From the NCBI RefSeq assembly GCF_003480435.1, contig NZ_QUJB01000008.1, forward strand, positions 69,300 through 133,299: 64,000 nt of DNA. The letters are read 5' to 3'. Positions within the stretch are counted from its first letter, which is position 1. Each line of letters opens with the position of its first letter. The notes beneath the pieces were generated by a model. The model was not told the DNA's origin and made no database searches. It worked only from the letters and a program-made list of their open reading frames with translations. The DNA is from Clostridium sp. AM30-24. Its GTDB lineage: Bacteria; Bacillota; Clostridia; Lachnospirales; Lachnospiraceae. Of this stretch, positions 15,750 to 25,850 are shown in pieces. The translations under genes were made by a program, and so were the position numbers.

Positions 15750-15766
15750 AAAAGGGGGTATGCTCT

Positions 15767-17695
15767 GTGATCGAAAAAATGAAATTCGTCAGCATCTCCG
15801 GGCCGAAGAACGATCTGGACCGAATGGTTAACCAGTATCTCTCCCACTATGAGATCCAGTTGGAAAACGCACTGACCGAATTAAGATCCACATCAAAATT
15901 AGAACCATATCCCGGAACCAATCCATACCGGGAGCCGCTTCAGAAAGCGCAAAAACTTCTCGCTTCCTGTCCCGGCGCAAAACCGCAGGAGATTTCCACC
16001 GGCACAATGCCTGTGGAGAACGCCATCGCGCTTGTAAATGACATGGATACGGAGCTCGCCGCCTCCGATGAGGAGCGTGAGTCCTTAAAAGCAAAAGAAA
16101 AAGAAGTCTCTTCCCTGTTGGAACAGGTACGCCTCTACGTGGAACTGGACTTCGATATTCCGGCAATTCTAAAGCTGAAGCACATCAAGTACCGGTTCGG
16201 ACGTATCAGAAAGGAAAGCTTCCCACAGCTTCAGGCATTCGCAGACCGCTCGGATGAGACGATCCTGTTCAAGTGCCATGAGTCCGACCACTATATTTCT
16301 TTGCTCTACTTCACACCGGATATCACCTCCGACCGGATCGACACCGTCTTCTCCTCCCTGCAGTTCGAGAGGATCTATCTCCCGGATGAGTACGCCGGAA
16401 CCCCGAAGACCGAGGTCGAGCGTCTGGAAAACGAGCTTGCAAGTCTGAAAGCAAAGGAGCAGGCCCTGGACGCAAAAGATTCCGAGTACCTGCTGACGAG
16501 ACAGACCGGTCTCCGGGATGCCAGTCAGGTGCTGAAATCCTATGAAGCAAACTTCAATGTTAGAAAGTATGCGGCATGCACCCACGATAAGGATCATCCG
16601 TTCTACATTCTCTGCGGCTGGATGACAAAAGCGGACGCGGAAGCTCTCCACAAGGATCTCGCAAAAGACGCAGACACCTTCTTCGTCTTAGAGGACAGCA
16701 AAGAGCACGTGACCAGCATTCCGCCCACCAAGTTAAAAAACATTCCGCTGCTGCGGCCGTTTGAGATGTTTGTAAAGATGTACGGACTTCCGTCCTACGA
16801 CGAGTTTGACCCGACGCTTCTGATCGCCATCACCTACTCCATCTTCTTCGGCTTCATGTTCGGAGATGCCGGACAGGGACTTGTCCTTCTGATCGGCGGT
16901 TTCCTGCTCTATAAGTTCAAAAAGATCGATCTGGCAGCCATCATCTCCTGCTGTGGATTCTTCTCAACGATCTTCGGATGCCTCTTCGGAAGCGTCTTCG
17001 GATTTGAAGATGTGATCCCGGCGCTGTGGTTAAAGCCGACCGAAGCCATGACGGATCTTCCGTTTGTAGGTCGTCTGAACACCGTGTTCGTCGTTGCCAT
17101 TGCTCTCGGCATGGGAGTCATCCTCTTTACGATGATCTTAAACATGATCACGAGTTTTAAGAACCATGACACCGAAAAGACCTGGTTCGATACAAACGGT
17201 CTCGCAGGCTTTGTCTTTTATTTAAGTCTTGCAGCCACCATCGTGATGTTCATGAGCGGACATACACTTCCGGCGGCAGCGGTCCTGATCATCATGTTCG
17301 TCCTGCCGCTTCTTGTGATGTTCTTTAAGGAACCGCTCACAGCAGTTCTGGAAAAGAAATCTGAGAAGATTTCCGGTGGCGTGGGAATGTTCATCACACA
17401 GGGATTTTTCGAGCTGTTTGAAGTACTCTTAAGCTACTTCTCCAACACGCTTTCCTTCGTCCGTGTGGGTGCCTTCGCAGTCAGCCACGCAGCCATGATG
17501 CAGGTCGTTTTAATGCTCGCAGGCGCGGAGTCCGGAGCACCGTCCATACCGGTCATTGTTCTCGGAAACCTGTTCGTGTGCGGCATGGAAGGCCTGATCG
17601 TCGGGATCCAGGTACTCCGTCTCGAGTACTACGAGCTGTTCAGCCGGTTCTATAAAGGAAGCGGCCGGGAATTTAAGCCGTTCTACGAGAAATAA
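15767..17695 (+). CDS. ntpI: V-type ATPase subunit I
   Basis: A 642-residue a/I subunit. The N-terminal ~330 residues are cytosolic with coiled-coil arms; the C-terminal half has about seven membrane segments that form the ion half-channels, including the stretch around LSFVRVGAFAVSHAAMMQ, whose Arg is the conserved one facing the rotor carboxylate. GTG start at 15767 behind AAAGGGGG. It pairs with subunit K to move ions; whether H+ or Na+ cannot be told here. Confidence 0.95.
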   Translation: MIEKMKFVSISGPKNDLDRMVNQYLSHYEIQLENALTELRSTSKLEPYPGTNPYREPLQKAQKLLASCPGAKPQEISTGTMPVENAIALVNDMDTELAASDEERESLKAKEKEVSSLLEQVRLYVELDFDIPAILKLKHIKYRFGRIRKESFPQLQAFADRSDETILFKCHESDHYISLLYFTPDITSDRIDTVFSSLQFERIYLPDEYAGTPKTEVERLENELASLKAKEQALDAKDSEYLLTRQTGLRDASQVLKSYEANFNVRKYAACTHDKDHPFYILCGWMTKADAEALHKDLAKDADTFFVLEDSKEHVTSIPPTKLKNIPLLRPFEMFVKMYGLPSYDEFDPTLLIAITYSIFFGFMFGDAGQGLVLLIGGFLLYKFKKIDLAAIISCCGFFSTIFGCLFGSVFGFEDVIPALWLKPTEAMTDLPFVGRLNTVFVVAIALGMGVILFTMILNMITSFKNHDTEKTWFDTNGLAGFVFYLSLAATIVMFMSGHTLPAAAVLIIMFVLPLLVMFFKEPLTAVLEKKSEKISGGVGMFITQGFFELFEVLLSYFSNTLSFVRVGAFAVSHAAMMQVVLMLAGAESGAPSIPVIVLGNLFVCGMEGLIVGIQVLRLEYYELFSRFYKGSGREFKPFYEK

Positions 17696-17734
17696 AAATA
17701 AATGGTAAAATACAGATTTTAGGAGGTCATCGTC

Positions 17735-18166
17735 ATGACAATCGCAGTAAAACTTCTTTTAACCGTTGCACTTATCTTCAGCATTGTAGTCCCCTTCGGA
17801 GCTTTCGCCGCAGGTGAAAAGACGAAAGGACGCTATAAAACAGCCCTCGCGGCAAACACCGTAATGTTCTTCGGAACCATGCTCTTCGCCGTTTGCGTAC
17901 TCTTTGGCGGCACTGCATTCGCAGCCGAGTCCACAGCTGCAGCCGGCGGCATCTCCACCGGTATGGGCTACATCGCAGCTGCTCTTTCCACCGGCCTTTC
18001 CTGTATCGGCGGTGGCGTTGCCGTTTCCGCGGCAGCATCCGCAGCCCTTGGCGCTATCAGTGAGGATTCCTCCATTCTTGGTAAATCTCTTATCTTCGTA
18101 GGTCTTGCCGAAGGTGTCTGCCTGTACGGACTTATCATCTCCTTCATGATCATCGGTAAACTTTAA
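17735..18166 (+). CDS. ntpK: V-type ATPase subunit K (rotor ring proteolipid)
   Basis: A 143-residue proteolipid with four hydrophobic segments. Only the C-terminal pair looks like a c-subunit hairpin (STGLSCIGGGVAVSAAASAAL, then FVGLAEGVCLYGLI with the ion-binding Glu126). The N-terminal pair (residues ~5-25 and ~40-62) has no carboxylate and does not resemble a c-hairpin. This gives one ion site per subunit. GGAGG precedes ATG 17735. Confidence 0.93.
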   Translation: MTIAVKLLLTVALIFSIVVPFGAFAAGEKTKGRYKTALAANTVMFFGTMLFAVCVLFGGTAFAAESTAAAGGISTGMGYIAAALSTGLSCIGGGVAVSAAASAALGAISEDSSILGKSLIFVGLAEGVCLYGLIISFMIIGKL

Positions 18167-18199
18167 TGCATGAACTATTACCAGGAATGGAGACCGGCT

Positions 18200-18508
18200 A
18201 TGAGAATGTATTTGATCAGCGACAACACTGACACGCTGACCGGCATGCGGCTGGCGGGCGTGGATGGTGTGATCGCGAAAGAAAAGGGAACGCTGGAAAC
18301 GGCGTTGAACGAAGTGTTAAAAGACAAAAATATTGGGATCATTCTGCTCACTGAAACGCTCGGAAAGATGTATCCGGAGCTGGTTAAGACAGTACGCACA
18401 GAACATAAAAAGCCGCTTCTCATCGAAATCCCGGACCGCCACGGAACAGGACGTCGGCCCGATTTCATCACGGCATATGTAAATGACGCGATCGGACTGA
18501 AGTTATAG
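18200..18508 (+). CDS. ntpG: V-type ATPase subunit F
   Basis: A 102-residue central-stalk subunit F with its Rossmann-like fold (MYLISDNTDTLTGMRLAGVDG, then NIGIILLTETL). ATG 18200 is preferred over the in-frame ATG 18170 because TGGAG lies 7 bases upstream and the length then matches the family. It couples ring rotation to the AB head. Confidence 0.92.
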   Translation: MRMYLISDNTDTLTGMRLAGVDGVIAKEKGTLETALNEVLKDKNIGIILLTETLGKMYPELVKTVRTEHKKPLLIEIPDRHGTGRRPDFITAYVNDAIGLKL

Positions 18509-18592
18509 TGTGCACACAGCGGTTCCGTCCGCAGGCAACAGCGATCCCCGGAACCGCTGCAGATCGATATTGAAATCAAGGAGGTGGCTGCT

Positions 18593-19165
18593 TTGACAAC
18601 CGAAGAAAAGTTACAGCATTTTGAAAACATCTGCACAGGCGACGCATTAAAAAAATACGAGCAGGCAGTCTCTGATTATACCGCTTATGAGGAAAAGATC
18701 CTGAACGAGCATAAAGAAAACGCCAGAAAGCAGGCAGCATTGCAGATCGCTGCCGAAAAAGAGCGGATCGCACGGGAAACCAACAAAAACCTGTCCTTAG
18801 GCCAGATCGAGATCCGCCGTTCCTATAGCAGAAAAGATGAGGAACTCCGCGGGAAAGTCTTCTCCGAGCTTCGCGACAGACTGGCGCGGTTCATGGAGAC
18901 CCCGAAATATGATGCACTCTTGGAGGCGCAGATCAAAAAAGAAAAAGCATTTGCAGGATCCAGTGAGATCCACATCTATATCGACCCGTCCGACAAGGAA
19001 AAGCAGAATCTTTTATCCTTAAGGACCGACTGTGACATCCGCGTCAGCCAGTACCCGTTTCTCGGCGGCACGCGGGCCGTCATCGCCTCGAAAAATATCC
19101 TGATCGATAACTCCTTTGAGACGAAGCTCAAAGAAGCTGAACAGGACTTCCAGTTCTCACTGTAA
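18593..19165 (+). CDS. ntpE: V-type ATPase subunit E
   Basis: A 190-residue peripheral stalk subunit: N-terminal long charged helix (residues ~10-100) and a C-terminal globular domain ending in the family's hallmark GGTRAVIASKNILIDNSFETKL. I use the TTG at 18593, since AAGGAGG lies 7 bases upstream; a GTG at 18584 overlaps that site. Confidence 0.92.
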   Translation: MTTEEKLQHFENICTGDALKKYEQAVSDYTAYEEKILNEHKENARKQAALQIAAEKERIARETNKNLSLGQIEIRRSYSRKDEELRGKVFSELRDRLARFMETPKYDALLEAQIKKEKAFAGSSEIHIYIDPSDKEKQNLLSLRTDCDIRVSQYPFLGGTRAVIASKNILIDNSFETKLKEAEQDFQFSL

Positions 19166-19252
19166 CTGTGCGATACGTTTCCGCGGGCAGCGCGGTACAT
19201 GCGCAGACCTGCCGGCCAGTTACTTTTTATAACATTTTTGGAGGAAATCAAC

Positions 19253-21019
19253 ATGGCTGCAAAAGGCACAATTTACGGGATCAACGGCCCGATCGTCTAT
19301 ATTGCCGGTGATTCCGGTTTTCAGATGAATGAGATGGTCTACGTCGGAGAGGCAAACCTCGTCGGCGAGGTCATCGGACTGACCTCCGAACGCACAACGA
19401 TCGAGGTCTATGAGGAGACCACAGGTCTGAAGCCCGGAGAGCCGGTCACAGGAACAGGAGCTCCTGTCTCCGTCACACTTGCCCCCGGCATTATCACAAA
19501 TATTTTTGATGGAATCGAACGTCCGTTAGCCGCTATCAAAAAATCAAGCGGCTATTATATTGACCGCGGTGTTCATGTAACATCCCTTGATACAGAAAAG
19601 AAATGGCAGACCCACATGACCGTAAAGCGCGGTGATCATGTCTACGGCGGCACCATCATCGCGGAGGTCCCGGAGACGAGAGCCATTACCCATAAAGTCA
19701 TGATCCCGCCGGATCTGGAGGGCGATGTCCTCTCCGTTGTCTCCGACGGTGAATATACGATCAATGATACACTGCTCACGATCATGACAAAGGACGGAGC
19801 GGAAAAAGCGATCACTATGACACAGAAATGGCCGATCCGCATCCCGCGTCCGACCGTAAAGCGCTATCCGGCTTCCAAACCGCTGATCACAGGACAGCGT
19901 ATCCTTGACACCCTGTTCCCGCTCGCAAAGGGCGGCACGGCGGCGATCCCGGGCGGATTCGGTACCGGAAAGACCATGACCCAGCACCAGATCGCCAAGT
20001 GGTCCGACGCTGATATCATCATCTACATCGGCTGCGGCGAGCGAGGCAACGAGATGACACAGGTTCTGGAGGAGTTTAGCGAGCTGATCGACCCGAAGAG
20101 CGGAAATCCACTGATGGAACGGACTACTCTGATCGCCAATACCTCCAACATGCCGGTTGCCGCCCGTGAGGCAAGTCTTTACTCCGGCCTGACACTTGCA
20201 GAATACTACCGCGACATGGGATACAACGTAGCGATCATGGCAGACTCCACCTCCCGTTGGGCAGAGGCTCTCCGTGAGCTCTCCGGCCGTCTGGAGGAAA
20301 TGCCGGCCGAGGAAGGTTTCCCGGCTTATCTGGCATCCCGGCTGTCCCAGTTCTATGAGCGTGCCGGAATGGTCCAGAACTTAAACGGAACGGAAGGTTC
20401 CGTATCCATCATCGGAGCCGTATCCCCGCAGGGCGGCGATTTCTCCGAGCCGGTCACACAGAACACCAAGCGTTTCGTCCGTTGCTTCTGGGGACTTGAT
20501 AAGAACCTCGCCTACGCGAGACACTTCCCGGCGATCCAATGGCTGACCAGCTACTCGGAATACCTCACGGATCTTTCTTCCTGGTACTCTGAGCATGTGG
20601 ATAAAAACTTTGTCAATTACCGTAACCAGCTCGTCACGATCCTGAATCAGGAAAGCAGCCTGATGGAGATCGTAAAACTGATCGGATCCGATGTTCTCCC
20701 TGATGACCAGAAGCTCGTCCTCGAGATCGCCAAGGTTATCCGTCTCGGTTTCCTTCAGCAGAACGCTTTCCATAAGGAAGATACCTGCGTTCCGCTGAAA
20801 AAGCAGTTCAAGATGATGGAGATCATCCTTTATCTCTATAAAAAATCCCGTGCCCTCGTTGCCATGGGCATGCCGGTATCCGTCCTCAAAGAAGAAAAGA
20901 TCTTTGAGAAGATCATTGCCATCAAATATGACGTCCCGAACGACCGTCTCGACATGTTTGACGACTATAAGAAGCAGATCGATGACTTCTACAATTCCGT
21001 CATCGAGCGCAACGCATAA
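19253..21019 (+). CDS. ntpA: V-type ATPase catalytic subunit A
   Basis: The 588-residue catalytic subunit. It has a beta-barrel start, the A-type non-homologous insertion (residues ~110-190), Walker A GGFGTGKT, and [13 protein letters not shown] in the nucleotide site. GGAGG lies just before ATG 19253; the open frame continues 18 codons upstream without a ribosome site. Three copies alternate with subunit B. Confidence 0.98.
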   Translation: MAAKGTIYGINGPIVYIAGDSGFQMNEMVYVGEANLVGEVIGLTSERTTIEVYEETTGLKPGEPVTGTGAPVSVTLAPGIITNIFDGIERPLAAIKKSSGYYIDRGVHVTSLDTEKKWQTHMTVKRGDHVYGGTIIAEVPETRAITHKVMIPPDLEGDVLSVVSDGEYTINDTLLTIMTKDGAEKAITMTQKWPIRIPRPTVKRYPASKPLITGQRILDTLFPLAKGGTAAIPGGFGTGKTMTQHQIAKWSDADIIIYIGCGERGNEMTQVLEEFSELIDPKSGNPLMERTTLIANTSNMPVAAREASLYSGLTLAEYYRDMGYNVAIMADSTSRWAEALRELSGRLEEMPAEEGFPAYLASRLSQFYERAGMVQNLNGTEGSVSIIGAVSPQGGDFSEPVTQNTKRFVRCFWGLDKNLAYARHFPAIQWLTSYSEYLTDLSSWYSEHVDKNFVNYRNQLVTILNQESSLMEIVKLIGSDVLPDDQKLVLEIAKVIRLGFLQQNAFHKEDTCVPLKKQFKMMEIILYLYKKSRALVAMGMPVSVLKEEKIFEKIIAIKYDVPNDRLDMFDDYKKQIDDFYNSVIERNA

Positions 21020-21033
21020 GGAGGCAGATCACA

Positions 21034-22431
21034 ATGGCAGTCGAATATCTTGGCCTTAGTTCCTTAAACGGCCCTCTTGCCGTCCTCGAAGGCGTTTCCG
21101 GGGCATCTTATGATGAAATCGTGGAAATGACCGTCGACGGAAAAGAAAAGAAGCTCGGACGCATTATCGAGGCGTACGAGGATAAAGCCGTGATCCAGGT
21201 GTTTGAGAGCACCGGAAACATGGCATTGAAAAACACTCATACCCGTCTCACCGGACATCCGATGGAGATCGGCGTCTCCGCCGATATGTTAGGCCGTACC
21301 TTTGACGGTCTGGGAAATCCCATCGACGGTCTGGGACCGATCTTAGCTGATAAAAAACTGGATGTAAACGGAAAGCCGTTAAACCCGGTGGCCCGTGAAT
21401 ATCCGCGTAACTACATCCGTACCGGTATCTCCGCCATTGACGGTTTGATGACCCTGATCCGCGGACAGAAGCTCCCGATCTTCTCCGGAAACGGACTTCC
21501 CCACGACCAGCTGGCAGCACAGATCGTCATGCAGTCCTCTCTGGGAGACAATTCCGATGAAAAGTTCGCCGTCGTATTCGCAGCTATGGGCGTCAAGTAC
21601 GATGTTGCCGAATACTTTGAACGTACCTTCCGCGAGAGCGGCGTTCTGGACCATGTTGCCATGTTTATTAATCTTGCAAATGACCCGGTCGTCGAGCGTC
21701 TGATCACACCGAAGGTTGCCCTCACAGTTGCCGAATACCTCGCATTTGAAAAAGGCATGCATATCCTGGTCATCCTGACGGATATGACCTCCTACGCTGA
21801 GGCGCTGCGTGAGGTCTCCTCCTCAAAGGGCGAGATCCCGTCCCGTAAGGGATATCCGGGATACTTATACAGTGATCTGGCATCTCTCTATGAGCGCGCC
21901 GGAATCGTCGCTGGAGTCAACGGATCTGTCACACAGATCCCGATCCTTACCATGCCGAACGATGATATCACCCACCCGATCCCGGACCTTACCGGTTACA
22001 TCACAGAAGGGCAGATCGTTCTGGACCGCAACTTAAACGGTCAATCCATCTACCCGCCGATCAGCGTGCTTCCGTCCCTGTCCCGTCTTATGAAGGACGG
22101 CATCGGTGAGGGATTTACCCGTGAAGATCATCAGGATGTGGCAAACCAGCTGTTTTCCTGCTACGCAAAGGTGGGCGACGCGAGAGCCCTCGCATCTGTT
22201 ATCGGTGAAGATGAGCTCTCCCCGATCGATAAAAAATATCTGGAATTCGGCCGGGAATTTGAAAAACGGTTCATCGGACAGGATATCCATGACAATCGTA
22301 CCATCATCGACACCTTAAACATCGGCTGGGAGCTTTTAGGACTTCTTCCGCGAGAAGAGCTCGACCGTATTGACACAAAGATCTTAGACAAGTATTATAA
22401 ACCTGCAGACGCCGCTTCAGACGCTTCATAA
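21034..22431 (+). CDS. ntpB: V-type ATPase subunit B
   Basis: The 465-residue non-catalytic nucleotide-binding-fold subunit. Typical segments: [37 protein letters not shown] (degenerate P-loop lacking GKT), and [21 protein letters not shown] precedes ATG 21034, 14 bases after subunit A. Confidence 0.98.
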   Translation: MAVEYLGLSSLNGPLAVLEGVSGASYDEIVEMTVDGKEKKLGRIIEAYEDKAVIQVFESTGNMALKNTHTRLTGHPMEIGVSADMLGRTFDGLGNPIDGLGPILADKKLDVNGKPLNPVAREYPRNYIRTGISAIDGLMTLIRGQKLPIFSGNGLPHDQLAAQIVMQSSLGDNSDEKFAVVFAAMGVKYDVAEYFERTFRESGVLDHVAMFINLANDPVVERLITPKVALTVAEYLAFEKGMHILVILTDMTSYAEALREVSSSKGEIPSRKGYPGYLYSDLASLYERAGIVAGVNGSVTQIPILTMPNDDITHPIPDLTGYITEGQIVLDRNLNGQSIYPPISVLPSLSRLMKDGIGEGFTREDHQDVANQLFSCYAKVGDARALASVIGEDELSPIDKKYLEFGREFEKRFIGQDIHDNRTIIDTLNIGWELLGLLPREELDRIDTKILDKYYKPADAASDAS

Positions 22432-22443
22432 GGAGGGGATCTC

Positions 22444-23064
22444 ATGAATCCGAACACATTCCCCACCAAGGGAAATCTGATCCTTGCGAAAAACTCCCTC
22501 GCCCTTGCGACTCAGGGGTACGGACTGATGGATAAAAAGAGGAACATCTTGCTGCGGGAGCTTATGGGCCTGATCGATCAGGCAAAAGCGATCCAGTCCG
22601 AGATCGATTCCACTTTTACCGCCGCCTACAGGGCACTCCAGAAGGCCAATATCGAGATGGGAATCCACTATGTGGAGGAGATCGCAGGTTCACTTCCCGT
22701 CACGGATGATATCCGGATCAAGGCGCGCAGCATCATGGGAACGGAGATCCCGCTTGTCGAGTATACACCGTCAAAAGATGAAAAACCGCCTTATTCGTTT
22801 TACAGCACCAGCGATTCGCTGGACGAGGCGCGGATCGCCTTCGAGCGCGTGAAGGAACTGACCGCAGACCTCGCAACCGTGGAGACATCCGCCTACCGTC
22901 TTGCCGAGAGCATTAAGAAGACCCAGAAGCGGGCCAATGCACTAAAGAACATCACGATCCCGTCATACCAGGCACTTGTGAAGGACATCACCAACGCCCT
23001 GGAGGAAAAGGACCGCGAGGAGTTCACAAGACTAAAAGTAATCAAACGGAGTACCACGAAATGA
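22444..23064 (+). CDS. ntpD: V-type ATPase subunit D
   Basis: A 206-residue central shaft subunit made of two long antiparallel helices, with family segments PTKGNLILAKNSLALATQGYGLMDKKR and RRANALKNI-like text near the C-terminus (QKRANALKNITIP). AAGGAGG precedes ATG 22444. Its stop overlaps the next start by 4 bases. Confidence 0.96.
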   Translation: MNPNTFPTKGNLILAKNSLALATQGYGLMDKKRNILLRELMGLIDQAKAIQSEIDSTFTAAYRALQKANIEMGIHYVEEIAGSLPVTDDIRIKARSIMGTEIPLVEYTPSKDEKPPYSFYSTSDSLDEARIAFERVKELTADLATVETSAYRLAESIKKTQKRANALKNITIPSYQALVKDITNALEEKDREEFTRLKVIKRSTTK

Positions 23065-23783
23065 CAAAACAAGCAACGGCCATTACTTATGCCGCCGGGA
23101 TCTTTACCGCGTTCTGGCTGATCATCGCGTTCCTTATCACATCCGTGGAGGCAGTCACCTACTGGACGCCAGGATATTATGAGAAAGAATACACGAAATA
23201 TCAGGTTCTGAATGATCTTCCTGAGATGACCATGGATGATCTTTTAGACGTTACCGATGAAATGATGGCATTTCTTCGCGGAAAGCGTGAAAACCTTCAC
23301 GTATACACCACCATGGGCGGGGAATACCGGGAATTCTTCAATGACCGGGAGATTGCCCATATGGAGGACGTGCAGGGACTCTTCATCGGCGGATTATGGC
23401 TTCGCCGGATCGGAATTCTGATCACCCTATGCTTCGCGTCCCTGGCTTATTTCTGGGGGCATAAGAGCTCAGAGCGGACCGCGGCGTTAAAACGCCTGAT
23501 CCCGAAGTCCCTCTGCATCGGCACCGGCGCAGTCTTTGCCGTGGCTTTAGTTTTGATCGGCATTATATCCACAGACTTCACGAAATATTTTATTGTTTTC
23601 CACAAAATCTTTTTCAACAATGATCTGTGGGTCCTCGATCCACGCACCGATATGCTCATCAACATCGTTCCGGAAGGTTTCTTTTTCGATACCGCCGCCC
23701 GGATCGCGATGGTGTTTGCGGTGATCGTTGGGATGTTTTTTGTTGGGAATCTGGTTGTGTATAAACGTGCTGACAGATCTTAA
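23061..23783 (+). CDS. DUF1461 (TIGR01906-type) integral membrane protein
   Basis: A 240-residue protein with an N-terminal membrane helix (AGIFTAFWLIIAFLITSV), a ~90-residue outside domain with the family's LDVTDEMMAFLRGKRENL, then three more membrane helices. It starts in an ATGA overlap with subunit D, so it is translationally coupled to the ATPase operon, and the operon's terminator follows it. The family has no settled function. The coupling suggests a role in assembly or regulation of the ATPase, which is inference. Confidence 0.87.
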   Translation: MTKQATAITYAAGIFTAFWLIIAFLITSVEAVTYWTPGYYEKEYTKYQVLNDLPEMTMDDLLDVTDEMMAFLRGKRENLHVYTTMGGEYREFFNDREIAHMEDVQGLFIGGLWLRRIGILITLCFASLAYFWGHKSSERTAALKRLIPKSLCIGTGAVFAVALVLIGIISTDFTKYFIVFHKIFFNNDLWVLDPRTDMLINIVPEGFFFDTAARIAMVFAVIVGMFFVGNLVVYKRADRS

Positions 23784-23810
23784 CCTCATCAACCAAAAAC
23801 ATATACTACC

Positions 23811-23847
23811 AAAAACGCCGCTGCCTTTTTCTGGTAGCGGCGCTTTT
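23811..23847. terminator. Bidirectional terminator
   Basis: CGCCGCTGCC (23816-23825) pairs with GGTAGCGGCG (23833-23842, one G-U), flanked by AAAAA and TTTT. It closes the V-ATPase operon and the convergent sugar-acid operon. Confidence 0.9.
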
Positions 23848-23856
23848 GGATCTCTA

Positions 23857-24630
23857 TTAACTTCTCATATAACAGCCGCCGTTTACATCCAACACAGCGC
23901 CTGTTACATAATTTGCCTCATCCGATGCAAGATATACACAGGCATAACCGATATCCTCACATGTTCCAAGACGCTTTACACAGGAAATATCGATTGCTTT
24001 TTGAAGGCGTTCCGGATTTCCTGTAACAAGAATCGCCTCAAGAGTCTCTGTCATATGGGTTCCCGGTGCAACACAGTTGACGGTAATTCCATCAAGAGCA
24101 ACAGAGCGGGCAAGGGTTCGGGCAAATCCCTGCTGTGCAGCTTTCGCCGATGCGTAATGGACCTGTCCAAACAGTGCTCCCTGCTGCCCCACCATGGATG
24201 AGATCATAATGATCCTGCCATGTTTCTGCTTCCGCATGATTGGTACTGCGTATTTACTGCATAAGAATCCGCTGTCAATATCTGTATTCAGTACCCGATG
24301 CCACTCATCAAATGTCAGGTCATCAATATTGTAGTTGCTGTTGATTCCCGCATTATTGACCAGAATGTCCAAGCGGCCAAATTTCTGGAGGATCGCATCC
24401 ATCATCGCAAATACTGCTTCCTCTTTGCTGACATCTGCTTGAATAACAAGCGCCGTTTTTCCTTTGCCGCGCGCATAATCAGCTACTTTCTCTGCTTTTT
24501 TCTTTGAACTCTCAGACACATAGTTGATTACCACATCCGCTCCCGCGTCTGCCATACAGCGCGCTATTGCCGCTCCTAATCCCTGTGAAGAGCCCGTAAC
24601 AAGTGCTACTTTTCCTGTTAGATCAAACAT
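23857..24630 (-). CDS. SDR-family NAD(P)-dependent oxidoreductase
   Basis: A 257-residue classical short-chain dehydrogenase: TGSSQGLGAAIA cofactor loop, NNAGI, catalytic Ser in ISSMVGQ, and YASAKAA with the Tyr-x-x-x-Lys pair, ending in VTGAVLDVNGG. Last gene of the TRAP/dehydratase operon, 27 bases after dgoD-like. Probably oxidises or reduces a sugar-acid hydroxyl at an early step. FabG is an alternative by sequence class, but the context argues against it. Confidence 0.93.
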   Translation of the reverse strand: MFDLTGKVALVTGSSQGLGAAIARCMADAGADVVINYVSESSKKKAEKVADYARGKGKTALVIQADVSKEEAVFAMMDAILQKFGRLDILVNNAGINSNYNIDDLTFDEWHRVLNTDIDSGFLCSKYAVPIMRKQKHGRIIMISSMVGQQGALFGQVHYASAKAAQQGFARTLARSVALDGITVNCVAPGTHMTETLEAILVTGNPERLQKAIDISCVKRLGTCEDIGYACVYLASDEANYVTGAVLDVNGGCYMRS

Positions 24631-24657
24631 ATAGATGCCTCCTCTAAAATTTCTGAT

Positions 24658-25812
24658 TTACCAGTCCGCTACACTGCCGTCTTCATGAAAAAGATGCGGT
24701 GTATCCCACGTTCCATCAAACTGTAGACCCTTCAATGCATCCTCATCAACTTCAATGCCAAGTCCAGGTCCATCCGGAATTCGGATACAGCCATCTGATT
24801 CAATCTTAAACGGCTTTTTCAGAATTCCTACTCCCAGATCTTCATGTCCTGGCATTCCCGGATGTTCCTGTGCTAATAAATTCGGCACTGAAGCGTCTAA
24901 CTGTAGACATGCCGCCAGAGAGACCGGTCCAAGAGGATTATGCGGTGCGATCTGCATATAATAGGTTTCGGCCATCGCCGCAATTTTTCTTGCCTCAAAA
25001 ATACCACCACAATGACACAGGTCAGGCTGTACAACGGACACTGCCTGCTTTTCGATCAGTTCCCGGAATCCCCATTTCGTAAATAGCCGTTCGCCTGCCG
25101 CAATTGGAATATCTGTACTGCGAGACACCCGGACCATCTCATCCACATTCTCGGGTAAAACCGGTTCCTCAACAAACAATGGATAATAAGGTTCCAGCGC
25201 TTTTAACAGGCGTATCGACATAGCCGGACTCACACGGCCATGAAAATCGATCGCTATATCCACCTTTTTTCCTACTCGTTCCCGAATAGCGGTAAAGCGC
25301 TCAACCACTTTATCTACCATCTCCATGTTATCAATTGGCTTAATTGGGGGAATGATGGAATATTTCATAACTGTAAATCCATCTTTCAAACGCTGATCCG
25401 TAATCTTCAGCATATCCGGAATGGGGTAATCTCCGGCAATCGCTGTAGGTTTCAAATGTCCATATACCCGGACTCTGTCCCGGCAGGATCCACCAAGCAT
25501 CTGGTATATCGGCATATTATAATATTTGCCCTTGATATCCCACAATGCCATCTCGATTCCTGATATCGCGCTACATAGGATAGGGCCGCCGCGATAAAAA
25601 GTACCGCGATACATCATCTGCCATAAGTGTTCGATCTTCATCGGATCCGCGCCAATTAAGATCGGGCGGAACTCATTGACCGCTGTTTCAACCGTCCGCG
25701 CCCGTCCTTCAACGACCGGCTCTCCCCATCCTGTAATTCCTTCATCTGTCTCAATCTTTAAGAACATCCACCTTGGACGCAGATGGATCATCTTCAGATC
25801 CGTAATTTTCAT
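24658..25812 (-). CDS. dgoD: D-galactonate dehydratase-like enolase-superfamily enzyme
   Basis: A 384-residue mandelate-racemase-subgroup enzyme with an N-terminal capping domain and a TIM-like barrel. Metal ligands and acid/base residues match galactonate dehydratase: DFHGR (Asp and His), VEEPV (Glu), AAGERLF (Glu), and APHNPLGPVS (catalytic His). The closing LGIEVDEDAL is also typical. It would dehydrate a C6 aldonate to the 2-keto-3-deoxy acid. GAGGTGAGG precedes ATG 25812. The exact aldonate is uncertain because close relatives act on other sugar acids. Confidence 0.9.
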   Translation of the reverse strand: MKITDLKMIHLRPRWMFLKIETDEGITGWGEPVVEGRARTVETAVNEFRPILIGADPMKIEHLWQMMYRGTFYRGGPILCSAISGIEMALWDIKGKYYNMPIYQMLGGSCRDRVRVYGHLKPTAIAGDYPIPDMLKITDQRLKDGFTVMKYSIIPPIKPIDNMEMVDKVVERFTAIRERVGKKVDIAIDFHGRVSPAMSIRLLKALEPYYPLFVEEPVLPENVDEMVRVSRSTDIPIAAGERLFTKWGFRELIEKQAVSVVQPDLCHCGGIFEARKIAAMAETYYMQIAPHNPLGPVSLAACLQLDASVPNLLAQEHPGMPGHEDLGVGILKKPFKIESDGCIRIPDGPGLGIEVDEDALKGLQFDGTWDTPHLFHEDGSVADW

Positions 25813-25850
25813 GTCCTCACCTCTAATACAAAACTATGTTAATCAGAACA

